DNA from: Bacillota bacterium | Lineage (GTDB): Bacteria; Bacillota; Clostridia; Peptostreptococcales; Anaerovoracaceae | NCBI GenBank assembly: GCA_021443825.1 | Contig: JABUTE010000162.1 | Span: 1-8,842 of the forward strand | Direction of reading: 5' to 3' | DNA length: 8,842 nt | Shown here: in pieces, positions 1 to 5,223 of the stretch | Layout: the number at the start of each line of letters is the position of its first letter | Position numbering within the stretch: the first letter of the stretch is position 1 | Translations under genes and position numbers: made by a program | Notes under the pieces: model-generated | Databases searched by the model: none | What the model was told of the DNA's origin: nothing | Seen by the model: only the letters and a program-made list of their open reading frames with translations

Positions 1-159
1 GATGAGATCGATAAGCTGAAGATGAAGCTGGACAGCCGCACCATGCTGGTCTTTGACCGGTTCGAGAGGCCCCTCATCCTCTTTGCCAATCAGTTCGCCC
101 TTACCTACTTTAAGGAACGCCACAGCGAGATCGAGCTTCTGGAAGCAACGGAGGTATAG
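1..159 (+). CDS. C-terminal end of an unidentified protein (5' end outside the window)
   Basis: Frame 1 is open from the first base to a TAG at 157-159, giving 52 visible residues that end in LLEATEV. The piece is rich in charged residues (a DEIDKLKMKLD start, then FKERHSEIELLE) around a hydrophobic middle (RPLILFANQFALTYF), as in the last helices and strands of a soluble alpha/beta domain. I do not recognise the family from this fragment. Reasons to call it coding: codon use matches the next gene, the stop lies only 8 bases before the MFS start, and the GGAGG (150-154) that probably serves as that gene's ribosome binding site lies within its last codons. This close packing suggests co-transcription and possible translational coupling with the transporter. 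The missing N-terminal part would be needed to assign a function. Confidence 0.7.
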   Translation, partial: DEIDKLKMKLDSRTMLVFDRFERPLILFANQFALTYFKERHSEIELLEATEV

Positions 160-167
160 ACAGAAAT

Positions 168-1421
168 ATGAAAACTGAAAAGAAACCGTTCTTTTACGGA
201 TGGGTCATCGTCGCCCTCAGCTGCGTGCTGATCTTTGCCGTCATCGGCATCGGACACAACTGCTGGAGCGTCTACACCATTCCCATGTGCGACGACCTGG
301 GAATGACCCGGCAGCAGTTCAGCAATTTCTTCTCCATCATGATGGGCGTCGAGATCGTGGCCCTGCTGTTCATCGATAAGATCTTCAAAAAGCTGGGGCA
401 GCTGAACACCATGCGCATCGCTGCCGTGATCATGCCGGGCGCCCTTTTGGGCATCTCCAGAGCAAACGGCCTGCTGGGTTTTTATTTCTGGACCGTATTC
501 CTTGGCTTTGGCATCGTAGCCTCCTCCTTTTATGCCCTATCCATCATCATCACCAACTGGTTCAAAGATAACCGGGGAACCGCCATCGGCATCGTGTTCA
601 TGAGCAGCCCCCTGGGCAGCATGGTGATGATCCCCCTGGTCAACAGCTGGATCAACGCCTACGGCTGGCGCACAGCTCTGGTGATCATGGCCGCCATCAT
701 GGCTGCCATCTGCATCACCATCAGCGGTTTTTTGATGAAAGAAAAGCCCTCCGATATGGGGCTGCAGCCCTATACCGATCCCAACAAAAAGGCTGCTGCC
801 GTCAGCAGCGAGCCCCTCTGGGGCGTCGACCGCAGATACGTGCTCACCTCAGCCGGAGGCCTTCTGATGATCGTTTCGGTGATCGGCTGCTGCATGGCAG
901 GCTCCTGCAGCAATACCATCGTTCCCTATTTAAGAGACATCGGCTTTACCGACACGGCAGCGGCCAACATCCACTCCATCGGCATGGGCCTGATCGCACT
1001 GGGAAGATTCCTGGGCGGCCGGCTGTCTGACCGGTTCGGTGTCACGAAGATCATGCCCGTCGCTTATGCCATCTCGCCTCTGGTGCTGGTGGGCCTGATC
1101 CTGATTCCTTACTCCAATGCCTTTATTCCCGTCATGCTGGTGGGCTTTGCCATTTCCCAGATCGGCAATGCCGTCTGCCTGCCCCTGATGGTAGAGCTTC
1201 TTTTCGGGAAAAAGAATTACTCCTCCATCTACGGTCTGTTCAGCGCCGTCAACACCTCCATGGGCGCCCTGAATCCCATCATTTACGGCTTTTTCTATGA
1301 CCGCTGCGGCAGTTACCTTCCCACCTATAAGATCTTTCTCGTCGGCGGAATCGCCGGATTCTTTACCCTTACCGTTGCGCTGCGGCTGCAGCTGAAGGCA
1401 AAGGAAAGGATGACCCGTTAA
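168..1421 (+). CDS. MFS transporter, oxalate/formate antiporter (OFA)-like
   Basis: A 417-residue inner-membrane secondary transporter of the major facilitator superfamily, with the usual 12-helix length. The first helix is near residues 10-32, after a short basic N-terminus. The N-terminal half has the RGTAIGI and GWRTALVI elements (136-173) seen in OFA/monocarboxylate-porter-like members. The central cytoplasmic loop (about 190-225) opens with KEKPSDMGLQPY, a typical OFA loop sequence. The C-terminal half carries the MFS motif-A-like signature GRFLGGRLSDRFG (279-291) between two helices. Members exchange or import small organic anions, but the substrate cannot be read from the sequence. The ATG at 168 is preceded by GGAGG at 150-154, a slightly long spacing (13 bases), inside the end of the upstream gene. 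A strong terminator follows 14 bases after the stop. OFA-like membership is an inference from motifs; MFS membership is near certain. Confidence 0.9.
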   Translation: MKTEKKPFFYGWVIVALSCVLIFAVIGIGHNCWSVYTIPMCDDLGMTRQQFSNFFSIMMGVEIVALLFIDKIFKKLGQLNTMRIAAVIMPGALLGISRANGLLGFYFWTVFLGFGIVASSFYALSIIITNWFKDNRGTAIGIVFMSSPLGSMVMIPLVNSWINAYGWRTALVIMAAIMAAICITISGFLMKEKPSDMGLQPYTDPNKKAAAVSSEPLWGVDRRYVLTSAGGLLMIVSVIGCCMAGSCSNTIVPYLRDIGFTDTAAANIHSIGMGLIALGRFLGGRLSDRFGVTKIMPVAYAISPLVLVGLILIPYSNAFIPVMLVGFAISQIGNAVCLPLMVELLFGKKNYSSIYGLFSAVNTSMGALNPIIYGFFYDRCGSYLPTYKIFLVGGIAGFFTLTVALRLQLKAKERMTR

Positions 1422-1435
1422 AATCAAAAAAATGA

Positions 1436-1468
1436 GAGGCATGCAGAAAAGCTGCATGCCTCTTTTTT
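1436..1468. terminator. Bidirectional intrinsic terminator between convergent genes
   Basis: A perfect 11-bp stem (GAGGCATGCAG at 1436-1446, CTGCATGCCTC at 1452-1462) with a 5-base loop is followed on the plus strand by six T (1463-1468). On the other side, the A-rich stretch 1420-1432 supplies a U-rich tail for minus-strand transcripts. It lies between the MFS stop (1421) and the convergent beta-helix-like gene's stop (1487), so it can end both transcription units. Confidence 0.92.
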
Positions 1469-1486
1469 ATGCCGTGGGGCGGGTAT

Positions 1487-1984
1487 TTACTTTTTGAACT
1501 CGATGGGAGCTCCGCTGACCTTTCCGCTTCGGAGCGCCTCATCGCTTGCTAAGACACCGTTGATATAGGCCTTTACGCCGTCGCCGAGATACGCCTTCAG
1601 ATACAACCTGTCAGGGTATTCGGCATTGTAAGCGATCAGAATATCTCCGTAGTATGTGCCGCCGTTAAAGGTAAAGTCATGGGGAGGAAATATCCACACG
1701 GTTGAAAAATCTTCTCCTGATCCTGTCTGCTTTAAAAACGTGCCGCCGTTAAACAGGATCTCCATCGAGCCAAACTGATGCCCATGGATAGTATGGCGGC
1801 ATCCCTGATACGTGCCGCCGTTAAAGACAACTTTTCCGGAATCTACCTCAACGGCATCTCCTTTTGTACTGGTGAAGGTTCCGCCGTTGATCGTCAAGGA
1901 CTCTTTGCCCGACTCCCCGCGGACCTTGATCACATTCATGTAAAAGGTATAGCCGGACTTTTCATACTCTCCGTCTGCGATCAC
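1487..1984 (-). CDS. NGGT-repeat, right-handed beta-helix-like protein, probably 5'-truncated
   Basis: A 165-residue reading frame with four copies of an (F/I)NGGT(F/Y) motif at about residues 32-37, 54-59, 78-83 and 106-111, that is 22, 24 and 28 residues apart. Regular short beta/turn repeats of this size are typical of parallel beta-helix (pectate-lyase-like) domains in large surface or secreted proteins of gut Firmicutes. The tail (residues about 125-165) is non-repetitive and ends EFKK. No enzyme active site is recognisable. The start is doubtful: the only usable codon is a GTG at 1984 with no Shine-Dalgarno sequence, no signal peptide follows, and the frame stays open without an ATG or GTG into the end of the upstream thioesterase gene. 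I infer a C-terminal remnant of a longer exported protein. A short intracellular protein translated after the thioesterase (41-base gap) is the alternative. The 3' end at 1487 is firm. Confidence 0.6.
   Translation of the reverse strand: MIADGEYEKSGYTFYMNVIKVRGESGKESLTINGGTFTSTKGDAVEVDSGKVVFNGGTYQGCRHTIHGHQFGSMEILFNGGTFLKQTGSGEDFSTVWIFPPHDFTFNGGTYYGDILIAYNAEYPDRLYLKAYLGDGVKAYINGVLASDEALRSGKVSGAPIEFKK
1656..1891 (-). repeat. Four-copy interspersed coding repeat (GTGCCGCCGTTAAA-like)
   Basis: Near-identical 14-15 base units occur at 1656-1670, 1740-1753 and 1812-1826 (all GTGCCGCCGTTAAA on the plus strand), with a diverged copy at 1878-1891 (CCGCCGTTGAT core). Spacings are 84, 72 and 66 bases, all multiples of three. 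On the minus strand they encode the FNGGT/INGGT motif of the beta-helix-like protein, so they are coding repeats and not an independent array. Confidence 0.85.
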
Positions 1985-2025
1985 CTGCCCGCCGGGGCAG
2001 CTTTCTATATACAGATGTATTCGGT

Positions 2026-2763
2026 TTATTCGCCGGCATAGGTGAGCCGCATGCGAAAGACAGACTTTTCTTCGGTATTGCCCTCCAGATAGAAGACATC
2101 CTCCTGCGTGCTGGGATCGTGCTGCTTTCCGATAGAGATCTGCATCGTCTGCCCCAGCCGCAGCTCGTTGCGGTATTCCATGGCCACATGGGTCAGGAAA
2201 AGGCCCTGTGTTTCCTCTGCCAGCAGCCCGCAGGCCGCATCAAAATACCGGGTGTTGTTCATATGGCCGTTCACATCCAGATCTGCTTCCGTTACCGTAT
2301 AGATCTCCATGCGGTCTGTGGCAGACGGCTTTACCGCAGATGCCTCCTGCAGCTGCCAGGGATTCCTGTCGCCGCTGATCGATACTTTAACATCGGCCGG
2401 ATTGACCGCACAGCGCTTTTGAATATCCATCAGCACCCAGCGCACAGCCGACTCAGCCAGCAGCTCCTCATCTTCGGTATAAAGACGGTAGTATCTGGGG
2501 CAGAACAGATGGGACACCTTGCCGATGCAGGTGCGCAGGATCAGCCGCTCGCCCTCTTTGGGCATCCTGCGGATCTCGGCACGGGAATTGGTGATGGCGA
2601 AAAAGAGCCCCTTGGGCAGCAGGTCGTCGTAGCCGCAGCCCAGCAGGTCGGCATGCTCGCCTGCGATATTCTGAAAGATCAGAAACAATTGGGAAAGCTT
2701 CAGCTGCCCGTCTTCCGTCTGCTCCTTCGTTATTTGGATCCTCATTTCGTGTTCGTTCTTCAT
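2026..2763 (-). CDS. Acyl-ACP thioesterase (FAT-like, double hotdog)
   Basis: A 245-residue cytoplasmic hydrolase predicted to release free fatty acids from acyl-acyl carrier protein, draining or editing products of type II fatty acid synthesis. It has two tandem hotdog halves. The N-terminal one (about 8-125) includes the substrate-helix region LSQLFLIFQNIAGEHADLLG and a SAVRWVLMDIQKR segment resembling the family W-x-L-x-D-x-x-x-R motif. The C-terminal one (about 150-243) has DLDVNGHMNNTRYFD, whose D163, N165 and H167 match the Asp-x-Asn-x-His catalytic triplet of plant FatA/FatB. It also has EYRNEL (196-201), matching the plant EYRREC motif but with Leu instead of Cys, as is common in bacterial members. 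Start choice: ATG at 2763 gives a normal family length. In-frame ATGs at 2790 and 2745 are alternatives, and none has a good Shine-Dalgarno. The longer open frame extending to 3111 crosses the intergenic promoter and is not credible. The beta-helix-like gene follows 41 bases downstream. Confidence 0.88.
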   Translation of the reverse strand: MKNEHEMRIQITKEQTEDGQLKLSQLFLIFQNIAGEHADLLGCGYDDLLPKGLFFAITNSRAEIRRMPKEGERLILRTCIGKVSHLFCPRYYRLYTEDEELLAESAVRWVLMDIQKRCAVNPADVKVSISGDRNPWQLQEASAVKPSATDRMEIYTVTEADLDVNGHMNNTRYFDAACGLLAEETQGLFLTHVAMEYRNELRLGQTMQISIGKQHDPSTQEDVFYLEGNTEEKSVFRMRLTYAGE

Positions 2764-2843
2764 AAATATTATTTTAACAGAATACCGCATTCCGTACCAT
2801 AAAAATAACGCCCAATAATTTGTAAATATTTTCCATATTTTAG

Positions 2844-2872
2844 TTGACAGATTTTTCCAGTTATGATATCCT
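2844..2872 (+). promoter_or_regulatory. Sigma-A-type promoter with extended -10 for the YdbC/PC4-like gene
   Basis: A consensus -35 TTGACA (2844-2849) is separated by exactly 17 bases from TATCCT (2867-2872). TG at 2864-2865 sits one base before it, forming an extended -10 (TGnTATnnT). Transcription would start near 2880, leaving a leader of about 50 bases. The site lies in the AT-rich gap between the divergent thioesterase and YdbC-like genes. An imperfect dyad at 2814-2830 (AATAATT-TGT-AAATATT) just upstream could bind a regulator, but this is speculative. Confidence 0.72.
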
Positions 2873-2932
2873 CTTCTCACCGGTAAAAGTAATATATTTC
2901 CATTTAAGACAATAACAAGAAAGGAAAAGCAT

Positions 2933-3292
2933 ATGGAAAAACACGAAAATGAAAACGAAACCATGCAGGTGATGGAGACCACCGCCGAATATCTGTCGGC
3001 CCGCGACGAAGTCACCTTCCGCATCCTGGAGCACATCGGAACCCTGCGCACCAGCGCGACCGGTTGGTCCAGAGAGATGAACATCGTCGCCTGGAACGGC
3101 GGCAAGCCCAAGTTCGATATTCGCGACTGGTCGGAGGATCACACCAAAATGAGCAAGGGAATCACCATGACCGACAACGAGATGAAGCGCATCTACGAAT
3201 GGATCTCCGCCAGAGGAACGGTCATTCCCAGTCAGGCTCCCGAGGGAGAGCTCCCTGCAGATGCCCTGCCCGAAGCGGAGGCAGGTCTTTAA
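2933..3292 (+). CDS. YdbC/PC4-like single-stranded nucleic-acid-binding protein
   Basis: A 119-residue small soluble protein. Residues about 27-92 match the bacterial YdbC family, which has the fold of the eukaryotic transcription coactivator PC4 and binds single-stranded DNA as a dimer. Landmarks are FRILEHIGTLRTSATGWSREMN (about 29-50), the signature WNGGKPKFDIRDWSEDHTKM (54-73), then KGITMTDNEMKRIYEW, which forms the final strand and helix. Aromatic and basic residues in the signature probably contact nucleic acid. The family's exact cellular role is not settled; transcription, replication or repair support is inferred. Unusually, the domain is flanked by a roughly 25-residue charged N-terminus and a roughly 25-residue Pro/Glu/Ala-rich acidic tail, whereas family members are often only about 70-80 residues. 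The ATG at 2933 follows an AAGGA ribosome binding site (2921-2925, 7-base spacing). The gene is monocistronic with its own promoter and a downstream terminator. Confidence 0.87.
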   Translation: MEKHENENETMQVMETTAEYLSARDEVTFRILEHIGTLRTSATGWSREMNIVAWNGGKPKFDIRDWSEDHTKMSKGITMTDNEMKRIYEWISARGTVIPSQAPEGELPADALPEAEAGL

Positions 3293-3436
3293 AGGTCTGC
3301 TGAACCAAGGAGAGGCCTCTTGCCATCCTGCACCAAATTGAAGGATCCTTATTTCCCCTGCCTTTCGGTGCACGGTTTCTCTTTGCAGCGCAGCCTGCGT
3401 TCTGCATGATCAGAGGGATCGCACCGGACAAAGCGA
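3293..3436 (+). other. Non-coding 3' region of the YdbC-like transcript with hairpin potential
   Basis: No credible gene was seen here on either strand. The stretch can fold locally: TTCGGTGC (3364-3371) can pair with GCACCGGA (3421-3428) with one G-U pair. Inside that loop, GCAG-CGCA-gcc-TGCG-tt-CTGC (around 3385-3405) forms a hairpin, and AGAGGCCTCT near 3313 is a perfect palindrome. With the terminator at 3437-3473 this gives a structured tail of about 180 bases. It may be an ordinary 3' UTR or the source of a 3'-derived small RNA; the sequence does not decide. Confidence 0.35.
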
Positions 3437-3473
3437 AAAAGCAGCTCTGTTTTTTAATAACAGAGCTGCTTTT
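3437..3473. terminator. Bidirectional intrinsic terminator between YdbC-like gene and AGCS symporter
   Basis: A perfect 15-bp stem with arms at 3437-3451 and 3459-3473 (core GCAGCTCTG/CAGAGCTGC flanked by A4/T4) and a 7-base loop. The T-rich flank serves the plus strand. The A run at 3436-3440 gives a five-U tail for minus-strand transcripts. It lies 145 bases past the YdbC-like stop and about 155 bases past the symporter stop, so it probably ends both. Confidence 0.88.
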
Positions 3474-3627
3474 ATTTGAATATTTAATCAGTATTCATGA
3501 ATTATTATATGATGTTATGGATATTTAATTTAACCATTACATTTTAGCATCATAGAATATTTTTCGGGATCGTGGCGATTTGCAGAAAATATTACGGAGC
3601 AGATCGTGATATCCGTCCGTTTCGCAT
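3474..3627. other. AT-rich non-coding spacer with an imperfect dyad
   Basis: No gene was found. The first roughly 95 bases are far more AT-rich than their surroundings. They contain a 10-bp palindrome ATTCATGAAT (3493-3502) and an imperfect hairpin: TATGATG (3508-3514) can pair with CATCATA (3548-3554), and TGTTATGG (3513-3520) with CCATTACA (3534-3541, one mismatch). This would be the 3' untranslated region of the symporter mRNA on the minus strand. No function is assigned. Confidence 0.4.
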
Positions 3628-5007
3628 CTATTTTTTGCCTGCGACGCCCTTTTTCAGGGCTGCGGTGACCGTTCCGGTAAGCACGAACAGGGCCAAAACG
3701 TTGGGAATGACCATCAGCTGGTTAAACAGGTCGGAAAGCTCCCATACCAGATCGTTGCCGGCAATGGTTCCTATGAAGATAAAGCACAGCACGATGAGGG
3801 TATAGGGCAGCTTGAACTTCTTGCCGAAGAGATATTCCGCGTTGAGCACGCCGAAAAGGTTCCAGCTCAGGATCGTAGAGAAGGCGAAGAAGAACAGGCA
3901 GACGGCAACGAAGATGGCGCCGAAGCTGTTTCCGAACACGCTTTGAAAAGCAGTCTGGGCCAGGTTGGTCTTGTTGATGCCGGCGGGGATCACACCGCTG
4001 CTTAGGATGCCGTCTTTGGTGTACAGGGTGGTGATGATGACTACCGCATTGAGGGTCAGAACGACAAAGGTATCGATAAAGACACCGATGATGGCTACCA
4101 CGCCCTGATCGTGAGGCTTTTCGACGGTGGCAAGGGCATGGGCATGGGGGGTGGAGCCCATACCGGCCTCATTGGAGAACAGACCGCGCTTTGCCCCCTG
4201 GCTGACAGCGATCTTAAGCGCCGCACCGACACCGCCGCCGATGATGGCATTGGGCTGGAAGGCATACTTGAAGATCATGCCGATGGAAGCCGGCAGATCC
4301 CTGATCCGAAGGAGCAGCACGATGATGCCGCCTGCCAGGAAGATGGCCGCCATGATGGGCACGATCTTCTCGGTAACGGAAGCAAGGCGCTCTACGCCGC
4401 CGATAAAGATGAAGCCGCAGATCAGCACCAGCACAAGACCCATGACCCATGCGGGAATGCCGAAGGCGGTGGCACAGGTGGCTCCGATGGAATTGGACTG
4501 CACCATGCAGCCGATCAGACCGAGAGCGATGATGATGGAGACAGAGAAGAAGCCGGCCAGGAATCTGCCTGCATTGCCGGGAAAGGCCTTCTTGATATAG
4601 TAAACAGGACCGCCCATGATCTCACCGTCAGGATCGGTGATACGGGTCTCCTGAGCGAGAACTGCCTCAGCATAGATCGTTGCCATTCCGAAGAAGGCGA
4701 TGACCCACATCCAGAAGATGGCACCGGGGCCGCCGGTCAGAATGGCTCCGCTGGCGCCGATGATGTTGCCGGTACCGACCTGGGCGGCAATGGCAGTCGC
4801 CAGCGCCTGGAACGATGACATACCGGGTTCTTTATGATCTCCTTTTAAAGTTAAATTGCCGAAAACGCTGTTCCATCCCTCTTTAAAGCAGCGGATCTGA
4901 ACAAAACGTGTCTTGACGGAATACCAGAGGCCTACGCCAAGAAGCAATAGGACCAGAACGTAATCCGAAAGGTAGCTGTTGATGGTTTGTACGATTGATA
5001 AAAGCAT
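3628..5007 (-). CDS. AGCS-family sodium:alanine/glycine symporter
   Basis: A 459-residue inner-membrane carrier of the alanine/glycine:cation symporter family (AlsT/DagA-like), importing small neutral amino acids with Na+ (or H+). Family signatures are clear: QVGTGNIIGASGAILTGGPG (76-95), which starts the core transport region; FWMWVIAFFGMATIYAEAVLAQ; GGPVYYIKKAF (132-142); GLFSNEAGMGSTPHAHA (275-291); and ILSWNLFG (379-386), holding the conserved Trp of a late helix. About 11 hydrophobic segments fit the family, and length is normal. The ATG at 5007 is chosen because GAGGAG lies 8 bases before it. The in-frame ATG at 5025 has no ribosome binding site and would absorb that Shine-Dalgarno into the coding region. 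The gene appears monocistronic with its own promoter at 5076-5104. Alanine or glycine is the family-based expectation; the exact substrate is not readable. Confidence 0.94.
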   Translation of the reverse strand: MLLSIVQTINSYLSDYVLVLLLLGVGLWYSVKTRFVQIRCFKEGWNSVFGNLTLKGDHKEPGMSSFQALATAIAAQVGTGNIIGASGAILTGGPGAIFWMWVIAFFGMATIYAEAVLAQETRITDPDGEIMGGPVYYIKKAFPGNAGRFLAGFFSVSIIIALGLIGCMVQSNSIGATCATAFGIPAWVMGLVLVLICGFIFIGGVERLASVTEKIVPIMAAIFLAGGIIVLLLRIRDLPASIGMIFKYAFQPNAIIGGGVGAALKIAVSQGAKRGLFSNEAGMGSTPHAHALATVEKPHDQGVVAIIGVFIDTFVVLTLNAVVIITTLYTKDGILSSGVIPAGINKTNLAQTAFQSVFGNSFGAIFVAVCLFFFAFSTILSWNLFGVLNAEYLFGKKFKLPYTLIVLCFIFIGTIAGNDLVWELSDLFNQLMVIPNVLALFVLTGTVTAALKKGVAGKK

Positions 5008-5015
5008 TGGTTGCA

Positions 5016-5021
5016 CTCCTC
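5016..5021 (-). promoter_or_regulatory. Ribosome binding site deciding the symporter start
   Basis: GAGGAG on the minus strand (CTCCTC at 5016-5021 on the plus strand) sits 8 bases before the ATG at 5007. It favours this start over the ATG at 5025, which has no such site upstream. Confidence 0.8.
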
Positions 5022-5065
5022 TCATTGCGGGGGAAGTAGGGGTAAAACGGATATGCCCTGCAGGG

Positions 5066-5084
5066 GTGTATCCCTTTTATACAC
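5066..5084. promoter_or_regulatory. Operator-like inverted repeat over the symporter -10
   Basis: GTGTAT (5066-5071) and ATACAC (5079-5084) form a perfect 6-bp inverted repeat with a 7-base spacer, covering the whole -10 element and the predicted start site. Position and symmetry fit a repressor binding site. A second perfect palindrome, CCCTGCAGGG (5056-5065), directly abuts it in the 5' leader. Regulation by either is an inference; no cognate regulator is encoded nearby. Confidence 0.45.
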
Positions 5085-5104
5085 TATGACTTATGTTTAC
5101 GCAA
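5076..5104 (-). promoter_or_regulatory. Predicted sigma-A promoter of the AGCS symporter
   Basis: On the minus strand, TTGCGT (5104-5099) is followed after exactly 17 bases by TATAAA (5081-5076), a five-of-six match to the -10 consensus. Transcription would begin near 5069, about 60 bases before the symporter ATG. That leader is too short to hold a glycine riboswitch or T-box, so control is more likely at initiation. Confidence 0.65.
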
Positions 5105-5151
5105 CAACAAATTACGTTTTTATGACCAATACTTGATATTTCAGCAATAAA

Positions 5152-5177
5152 TAAGGGCAGTTTCGGAAAACTGCCCT
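5152..5177 (-). terminator. Intrinsic terminator downstream of addA
   Basis: A perfect 10-bp stem (5154-5163 with 5168-5177, AGGGCAGTTT paired with AAACTGCCCT) and a 4-base loop lies about 47 bases past the addA stop. Read on the minus strand it is followed by a U-rich tail (TTATTTATT). It insulates addA from the symporter promoter immediately downstream. Confidence 0.78.
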
Positions 5178-5223
5178 AAATTCTTCTTTTGATGTCATTT
5201 CTTCAGTTATGCATAAAGTATGT

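Noticed and set aside
930..1457. 175-residue minus-strand frame opposite the MFS transporter
   Set aside because: It is an antisense shadow that crosses the terminator, with no ribosome binding site.
1656..1891. Regularly spaced repeats as a possible CRISPR array
   Set aside because: Units are only 14-15 bases, spacings vary in multiples of three, and the repeats encode a protein motif in frame; no cas genes are near.
2862..2867. TATGAT as the -10 for the TTGACA at 2844
   Set aside because: The spacer would be 12 bases, too short for sigma-A; the extended -10 at 2867-2872 gives the optimal 17.
2764..3111. Longer open frame extending the thioesterase N-terminus by about 116 residues
   Set aside because: It runs through the AT-rich divergent promoter region and antisense to the YdbC-like gene; its translation is low-complexity and hydrophobic/Ser-rich, and the family begins near the ATG at 2763.
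2861..3373. 170-residue minus-strand frame opposite the YdbC-like gene
   Set aside because: It is antisense to a well-supported domain and overlaps the promoter, and its sequence resembles no family and follows the codon shadow of the plus-strand gene.
3222..3431. 69-residue minus-strand frame across the YdbC-like stop and 3' region
   Set aside because: It has no ribosome binding site, overlaps the end of a real gene and has a biased composition; it is more likely chance.
4111..4818. 235-residue plus-strand frame opposite the AGCS symporter
   Set aside because: Its Asp/Gly/His-rich sequence mirrors the membrane protein codons on the other strand; no family features.
5008..5025. Upstream ATG at 5025 as the symporter start
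   Set aside because: It lacks a ribosome binding site, and the six extra codons contain the Shine-Dalgarno of the ATG at 5007.
5008..5070. Glycine riboswitch or T-box in the symporter leader
   Set aside because: The predicted leader is only about 60 bases and shows none of the conserved cores of these elements.
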